Below are positions 5,793 through 8,799 of a DNA stretch of 8,799 bases, in pieces. The position numbers and the translations under genes are program-made. The DNA is taken from contig CAZVAQ010000147.1 of the NCBI GenBank assembly GCA_964625145.1, positions 1 through 8,799 on the forward strand, written 5' to 3'. Source of the DNA: CAYTRP01 sp964625145 (GTDB taxonomy: Bacteria > Sumerlaeota > Sumerlaeia > SLMS01 > JAHLLQ01). Numbering within the stretch: the stretch's first letter is position 1; each line of letters starts with the position of its first letter. The notes below the pieces were generated by a model, which had not been told where the DNA came from, did not search any database, and saw only the letters and a list, made by a program, of their open reading frames with translations.

Positions 5793-8072
5793 CTAGAGGG
5801 CATACATCTCGTGGAGTTGTTGCTGCAAGTCGTGGAGCTTGCGGTAGGTTCCGTCCTCCTTGGCCAGTAGTTCCGCGTGGGTGCCGACCTCGGTAAGCCG
5901 GCCTTCCTCAATGACGAACAGGCGCGAGGCCCGCTGCAGGGTCGAGAGCCGGTGGGCGATGGCAAAGACCGTTCGGCCGTGGACCAGCCGGTCGAGGGCT
6001 TCCTGGATCTTGCGTTCGGTCTCCGTGTCCACGCTGCTGGTCGCCTCGTCCAGGATGAGGATCCGGGGGTTGGCCAGAATAGCGCGGGCGATGGAGACGC
6101 GTTGGCGTTCGCCGCCCGACAGGGTCTGTCCGCGTTCGCCCACGATCGTGTCGTAGCCGTGGGACAGCTTGCAGATGAAGTCGTGGGCGTTTGCGGCGCG
6201 GGCGGCTTCAATGACTTCCTCCAGGGTGGCATCCGGGCGGCCGTAGCGAATGTTGTCCAGGACGGTTCCGTGAAACAGGTAGGGGTCCTGGAGCACCATG
6301 CCCACCTGCCGCCGGTAGTGGCCGGTATCCACATCGGCAAGGTTCACGCCATCTATGAGGATGCGGCCGCTTGTGGCCTCGTAGAACTTTACTATCAGGT
6401 TGGTGACCGTGGACTTGCCGGCGCCGGAAGGGCCAACCAGGCCGATCATTTCGCCCGGTTGCACGTCAAAGCTCATGCCCTTTATCACCTGCCGTACGCC
6501 GTCGTACGCAAAGACGACATTTTCGAACGTGACCTGGCCTTGGATTGTGTCCAATTGGACCGCGTCCGGCTGTTCTCCCGCATTGGGCTCGGTGTCCAGA
6601 ACCTCGAAGATGCGGTGGGCGGAGCTGGTGGCGCGGTTGAGCATCCGCGCGATCTGGCCGATGACCTCGATGGGCTGGAAGAACATCGTCAGGTACAGCA
6701 GGAAGCTGACAAATGTACCGATGGTCAGTGTCGGCGCCGGCGCGGCCAGCAACCGCGGCATCGCCATGATCCACACCGTCAGCACCAATGCATGCATCGC
6801 CAGCAGCAGCGCGGGCCAGAATCGCGTCCACGTGCGGTGGATGCGTTCGGTCTCGCCGGTGAAGACCTCGTTGCGCTCGTTGAAACGCCGCGACTCGCGG
6901 TCCTCCTGGTTGAAGACCTTCACCACGCGAATGCCGGGGATCGTGTCGGAGAGCACGTCGGTCATGTCGGACCACTTGCGCCAGCAGCGCAGGAACAGGC
7001 GCTCCATGATGCGCCCATGGCGGAAGATCGCGTAGAGCAGGATCGGCACGGGCACCATCATCACCAGGCCCAACCGCCAATCGAGCCACAGCAGCACCAG
7101 GCCGAGACCGACAATCTTGATCAGCGAGAGCGAGACCTCCACCACGCCGAACGCGACGAAGTCCCACAAGCGATCCGTGTCGGAGCTGACGCGGCTGATG
7201 ATCGAACCCGTGCGCTTCTTCGAGAAGAAGGAGACGGAGAGCTTCTGGATGTGCTCGTAGAGCTCGTTGCGCAAATCGCGCGCGACGTATTCGCCCAGCA
7301 CCGACATGATCCGCAGGCGCACCCACTGGCAGAACTCCATGGCCAGGTAAACTGCCACAAGCGCCACGACGAACCACATGCTCGTGCGCAGTGCGACTGA
7401 TTGCTCCAGTGTTCCCTCCTGATACGGGCGGAACACGCGGTCGATCAGCGTTCCGGTGATCAGCGGCGGGACCAGCGTGACGAGCGAGAACGCCGACGCG
7501 GCGATCATTCCCGCGGCCACGCGCTTGCGGTATGGCTTCAGGTAGCCGAGCAACCGCCAGATCACGGCGGCCTGGTTGGCGGCAAAGGACGCCTGCGCCT
7601 CGCGCACCGCCGTGGTGGACGCTTCCTGGTAGACCTTGTCCGCGGCCTCGCTCGGTTCCATCTCGTGGCCGTGGATTTGTTGTTCCAGCAGGAAACGGAT
7701 CGTTTCCACCGCGCGGCGCTGCCGATGCGTGTAGCGCAGCACGGCCAACGCCGGCTCGCCGGGCTCGCCCAGGAGCGTAAGCGTCGTGCAGCTCAGGCCG
7801 TGCTCCTCGCGCAGCGCGCGGATGGAGGATCGCTCGATCGTGTTGATCGTGCCGTCCTCGCGCACAATGGCCAGATGGTGGGGTCCCAGCGCGACCCAGC
7901 GGCGCGCGAACTTCATCGCGCCGTCCAGATCCGCCATGGCGTAGAGCTGCACGGGCGCGCCGTTGAATTCGTGCTCGATGGCCGCGCGGGTCTCCGCGGG
8001 GAGCCGGTCCGGCTGGCCCAGGTACCTTCCAATGATTTCCGAATGCGACAAGACGTCCTGTGTGGCCGTCAT
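5793..8072 (-). CDS. ABC exporter half-transporter with N-terminal soluble domain
   Basis: This 759-residue inner-membrane exporter fuses one transmembrane domain to one ATPase domain and should act as a dimer. Residues about 38-135 form a soluble beta-rich domain (YAMADLDGAMKFARRWVALG, then LAIVREDGTINTIE and VLRYTHRQRRAV) that looks PH-like to me. A linker precedes six membrane helices in about 175-475. The nucleotide-binding domain has Walker A GPSGAGKST (547-555), Q-loop Gln595 in VLQDPYLF, signature LSGGERQR (651-658), Walker B ILILDE with Glu676, and H-loop His707. All catalytic residues are present. This long-N-terminus form next to DUF1854 matches transporters annotated as cyanophycin metabolism-associated. 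AAGGGAAGG lies about ten to eighteen bases before the ATG. A terminator and a 39-codon gene lie directly upstream. The exported substrate is unknown. Confidence 0.93.
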   Translation of the reverse strand: MTATQDVLSHSEIIGRYLGQPDRLPAETRAAIEHEFNGAPVQLYAMADLDGAMKFARRWVALGPHHLAIVREDGTINTIERSSIRALREEHGLSCTTLTLLGEPGEPALAVLRYTHRQRRAVETIRFLLEQQIHGHEMEPSEAADKVYQEASTTAVREAQASFAANQAAVIWRLLGYLKPYRKRVAAGMIAASAFSLVTLVPPLITGTLIDRVFRPYQEGTLEQSVALRTSMWFVVALVAVYLAMEFCQWVRLRIMSVLGEYVARDLRNELYEHIQKLSVSFFSKKRTGSIISRVSSDTDRLWDFVAFGVVEVSLSLIKIVGLGLVLLWLDWRLGLVMMVPVPILLYAIFRHGRIMERLFLRCWRKWSDMTDVLSDTIPGIRVVKVFNQEDRESRRFNERNEVFTGETERIHRTWTRFWPALLLAMHALVLTVWIMAMPRLLAAPAPTLTIGTFVSFLLYLTMFFQPIEVIGQIARMLNRATSSAHRIFEVLDTEPNAGEQPDAVQLDTIQGQVTFENVVFAYDGVRQVIKGMSFDVQPGEMIGLVGPSGAGKSTVTNLIVKFYEATSGRILIDGVNLADVDTGHYRRQVGMVLQDPYLFHGTVLDNIRYGRPDATLEEVIEAARAANAHDFICKLSHGYDTIVGERGQTLSGGERQRVSIARAILANPRILILDEATSSVDTETERKIQEALDRLVHGRTVFAIAHRLSTLQRASRLFVIEEGRLTEVGTHAELLAKEDGTYRKLHDLQQQLHEMYAL

Positions 8073-8113
8073 GATTGATAAGTCCTTCCCTTATTGTATC
8101 GGTGGCGGGGGTG

Positions 8114-8226
8114 CCGGAAGGACAAAAAAGAAAAAGCCTTCCGGGGTTGAGGACGTTCCCGGAAGGCGGATCCTGTCGAGAGTCGCGCGTAGGGGGCGCG
8201 GTGCTCTTTAGGGGAATACCCTCCGG
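8114..8226 (-). promoter_or_regulatory. Possible attenuator: four mutually complementary segments
   Basis: Reading the minus strand, segment A CCGGAGGG (8226-8219) lies inside the last codons of the 39-codon gene. B CCTTCCGG (8166-8159) is the terminator 5' arm, C CCGGAAGG (8144-8137) is its 3' arm, and D CCTTCCGG (8121-8114) lies just past the T-run. A can pair with B (eight pairs, one G-U), B with C (the terminator) and C with D. Because A sits in translated sequence, a ribosome at the end of the ORF would block A:B and favour termination. The complementarity is seen directly; the regulatory role is inferred. Confidence 0.45.
8124..8167 (-). terminator. Intrinsic terminator between the 39-codon gene and the ABC exporter
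   Basis: On the minus strand, GCCTTCCGGG (8167-8158) pairs perfectly with CCCGGAAGGC (8145-8136) across a 12-base loop. The T-run TTTTTCTTTTTT (8135-8124) follows at once. It lies about 40 bases after the small gene's stop and about 50 bases before the exporter ATG. The exporter would need read-through, antitermination or its own promoter. Confidence 0.93.
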
Positions 8227-8327
8227 AGGCGGACGACGTTATCGCCGTAGGAACCCATGCCATTAGGACCGAGATCCCGGGTGCGGCAGGCGTGCGCGTC
8301 GCTGGCAAGGATGGTGGGGTTCTTCAT
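8208..8327 (-). CDS. 39-residue small protein or peptide upstream of the ABC exporter
   Basis: I do not recognise this small gene, but the coding evidence is good. It has an ATG with GGAGG eight bases upstream, 31 of 39 third positions are G or C, the stop is TAA, and an intrinsic terminator lies 40 bases beyond. The product opens MKNPTILASDAHACRTRD, has a Gly-rich middle (LGPNGMGSYGDN) and a basic end (VVRLRRVFP). It has one Cys, one Tyr and five Arg, and no hydrophobic signal peptide or membrane helix. A tiny gene, a terminator and then an exporter is the layout of many peptide-precursor/transporter loci. It is also the layout of leader peptides that control attenuation; five Arg codons are notable beside a transporter of a type linked to the Asp-Arg polymer cyanophycin. 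I cannot decide between these. Confidence 0.68.
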   Translation of the reverse strand: MKNPTILASDAHACRTRDLGPNGMGSYGDNVVRLRRVFP

Positions 8328-8349
8328 CGGGTGGGCCTCCGGTGGGTGA

Positions 8350-8676
8350 TTATCCACCGTGTGCAAAAGTGAAAGGACCGAAACGCAGTGGTAGCGGATG
8401 TGTCAATGGCGAAGGTGTGATTTTCAGGCCGATTTTTGGGCGGGGGGGCTGCAGATGCCCCCACCAACCCTCATCCCGTATTCTCCGGATGACATCTATC
8501 GGATTGGGAGCGTCGACGCCGGGGTCCACGCGCACGGCGCGAATTTGCGCGAGCAGGTCAGCACCTCTCGGAACTTCTGCCTTGGAAGAGTCTGGCCGCA
8601 GCAGTCCATCGACAAGCTATTTGACCTCTCGGAGTCCTGCCGGGTTTAGTTGTGCGATCTTTTCGAGTAGGGTCAT
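8350..8676 (-). pseudogene. Amber-interrupted antitoxin-like ORF (DUF2281/VapB-like)
   Basis: From the ATG at 8674-8676 the frame reads MTLLEKIAQLNPAGLREVK and then hits TAG (8617-8619). The same frame continues open as LVDGLLRPDSSKAEV, then ADLLAQIRAVRVDPG and PNPIDVIRRIRDEGWWG, to a stop at 8350. The N-terminus plus the read-through LVDGLL resembles small antitoxins of the kind that begin with LLEKI, a Pro and EV.xFVDFLL. The C-terminal PNPIDVIRRIRDEGW is like a toxin-contacting tail. Codon bias is weaker than in intact neighbours, and the last 30 residues look like run-on noncoding sequence. No partner toxin remains in the window. The most likely reading is a decayed TA antitoxin; the family assignment is tentative. 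Confidence 0.38.
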
Positions 8677-8694
8677 AATCTCAGCTTCACTCCT

Positions 8695-8721
8695 GCCTCC
8701 GTGCTCTCTGCGGCCTCTGTG
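8695..8721. repeat. Nonamer tandem tract
   Basis: On the minus strand, CACAGAGGC, CGCAGAGAG and CACGGAGGC follow each other in phase (consensus CRCRGAGRS), 27 bases, between the edge gene and the antitoxin remnant. The purine-rich repeat also supplies the AGGAG-like sequence before the remnant's ATG. Confidence 0.55.
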
Positions 8722-8737
8722 CTTAAATCTTCCCCCC

Positions 8738-8799
8738 TCAATGAACCCCCAGCAACTGCGGCACCGGTGGCATGGCGTTGCTGTCCCCGCCGCGTTGGC
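8738..8799 (-). CDS. 3' end of a gene running off the right edge
   Basis: One minus-strand frame entering from the edge gives QRGGDSNAMPPVPQLLGVH and stops at TGA (8738-8740). Nearly all of its third positions are G or C, as in the window's real genes, and the other two frames look less natural. Only 19 codons are visible, so no family can be named. It would be the gene upstream of the small-peptide/exporter group. Confidence 0.42.
   Translation of the reverse strand, partial: QRGGDSNAMPPVPQLLGVH

Noticed and set aside
5877..7400. Plus-strand ORF of 507 codons opposite the ABC exporter
   Set aside because: The opposite strand has a complete ABC exporter with all catalytic motifs. This frame is rich in His/Gln/Arg/Ala with no domain, as expected from the complement of a GC-rich gene.
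8378..8406. TTGACA (minus strand, 8406-8401) as a -35 box for the 39-codon gene
   Set aside because: At 17-base spacing the -10 position reads TTTCGG. A GATAAT further on (8354-8349) is too far from TTGACA and almost touches the Shine-Dalgarno, so no convincing promoter can be called.
8398..8649. Plus-strand 83-codon ORF near the right end
   Set aside because: No ribosome site, mixed codon use and no family. The opposite strand explains the region better as an antitoxin remnant.

Overview
The window is GC-rich bacterial DNA, probably from an uncultured environmental lineage. Every convincing gene is on the minus strand, so the biological reading order runs from high to low coordinates. Intergenic regions carry heptamer-periodic tracts, a nonamer tract and REP-like palindromes built on a GGGCAGGATGCCC-type core. 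I associate that mix with Planctomycetota, Verrucomicrobiota, Sumerlaeota and similar bacteria, but this is an impression and not a placement. Strong third-position GC separates real genes from the many shadow frames.

Right part (8799 to 8073). The window opens with what looks like the last 19 codons of a gene continuing off the edge, then a short nonamer repeat tract. Next is a degraded antitoxin-like reading frame broken by an amber codon. Then comes a compact 39-codon gene (8208-8327) with a strong Shine-Dalgarno and a textbook intrinsic terminator after it. The terminator lies between this small gene and an ABC exporter. Its arms belong to a set of four mutually complementary segments, which looks like an attenuator.

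Centre (8072 to 4412). A 759-residue type IV ABC exporter half-transporter has a soluble N-terminal extension of about 170 residues. It is followed by a REP-like palindrome, a small basic ORF that I do not recognise, a DUF1854 protein, and a DUF423 membrane protein whose start region is duplicated. The ABC exporter plus DUF1854 pair is known from cyanophycin-associated loci, but no cyanophycin gene is visible here.

Left-centre (4351 to 852). A DUF1460 (NlpC/P60-like) lipoprotein gene is overlapped by, or abuts, a gene for a Tat-exported protein. That protein combines a predicted seven-bladed beta-propeller with a C-terminal PHP-type metal-dependent phosphoesterase domain. Both are predicted to act outside the cytoplasm.

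Left end (739 to 1). A canonical hicA-hicB toxin-antitoxin pair overlaps by four bases. It is flanked on both sides by REP/heptamer material, including a 55-bp direct repeat.

The observation I rate highest is the 39-codon gene, terminator and ABC exporter arrangement, with DUF1854 downstream. It could be an exported peptide with its transporter, or a leader-peptide attenuator controlling the transporter.
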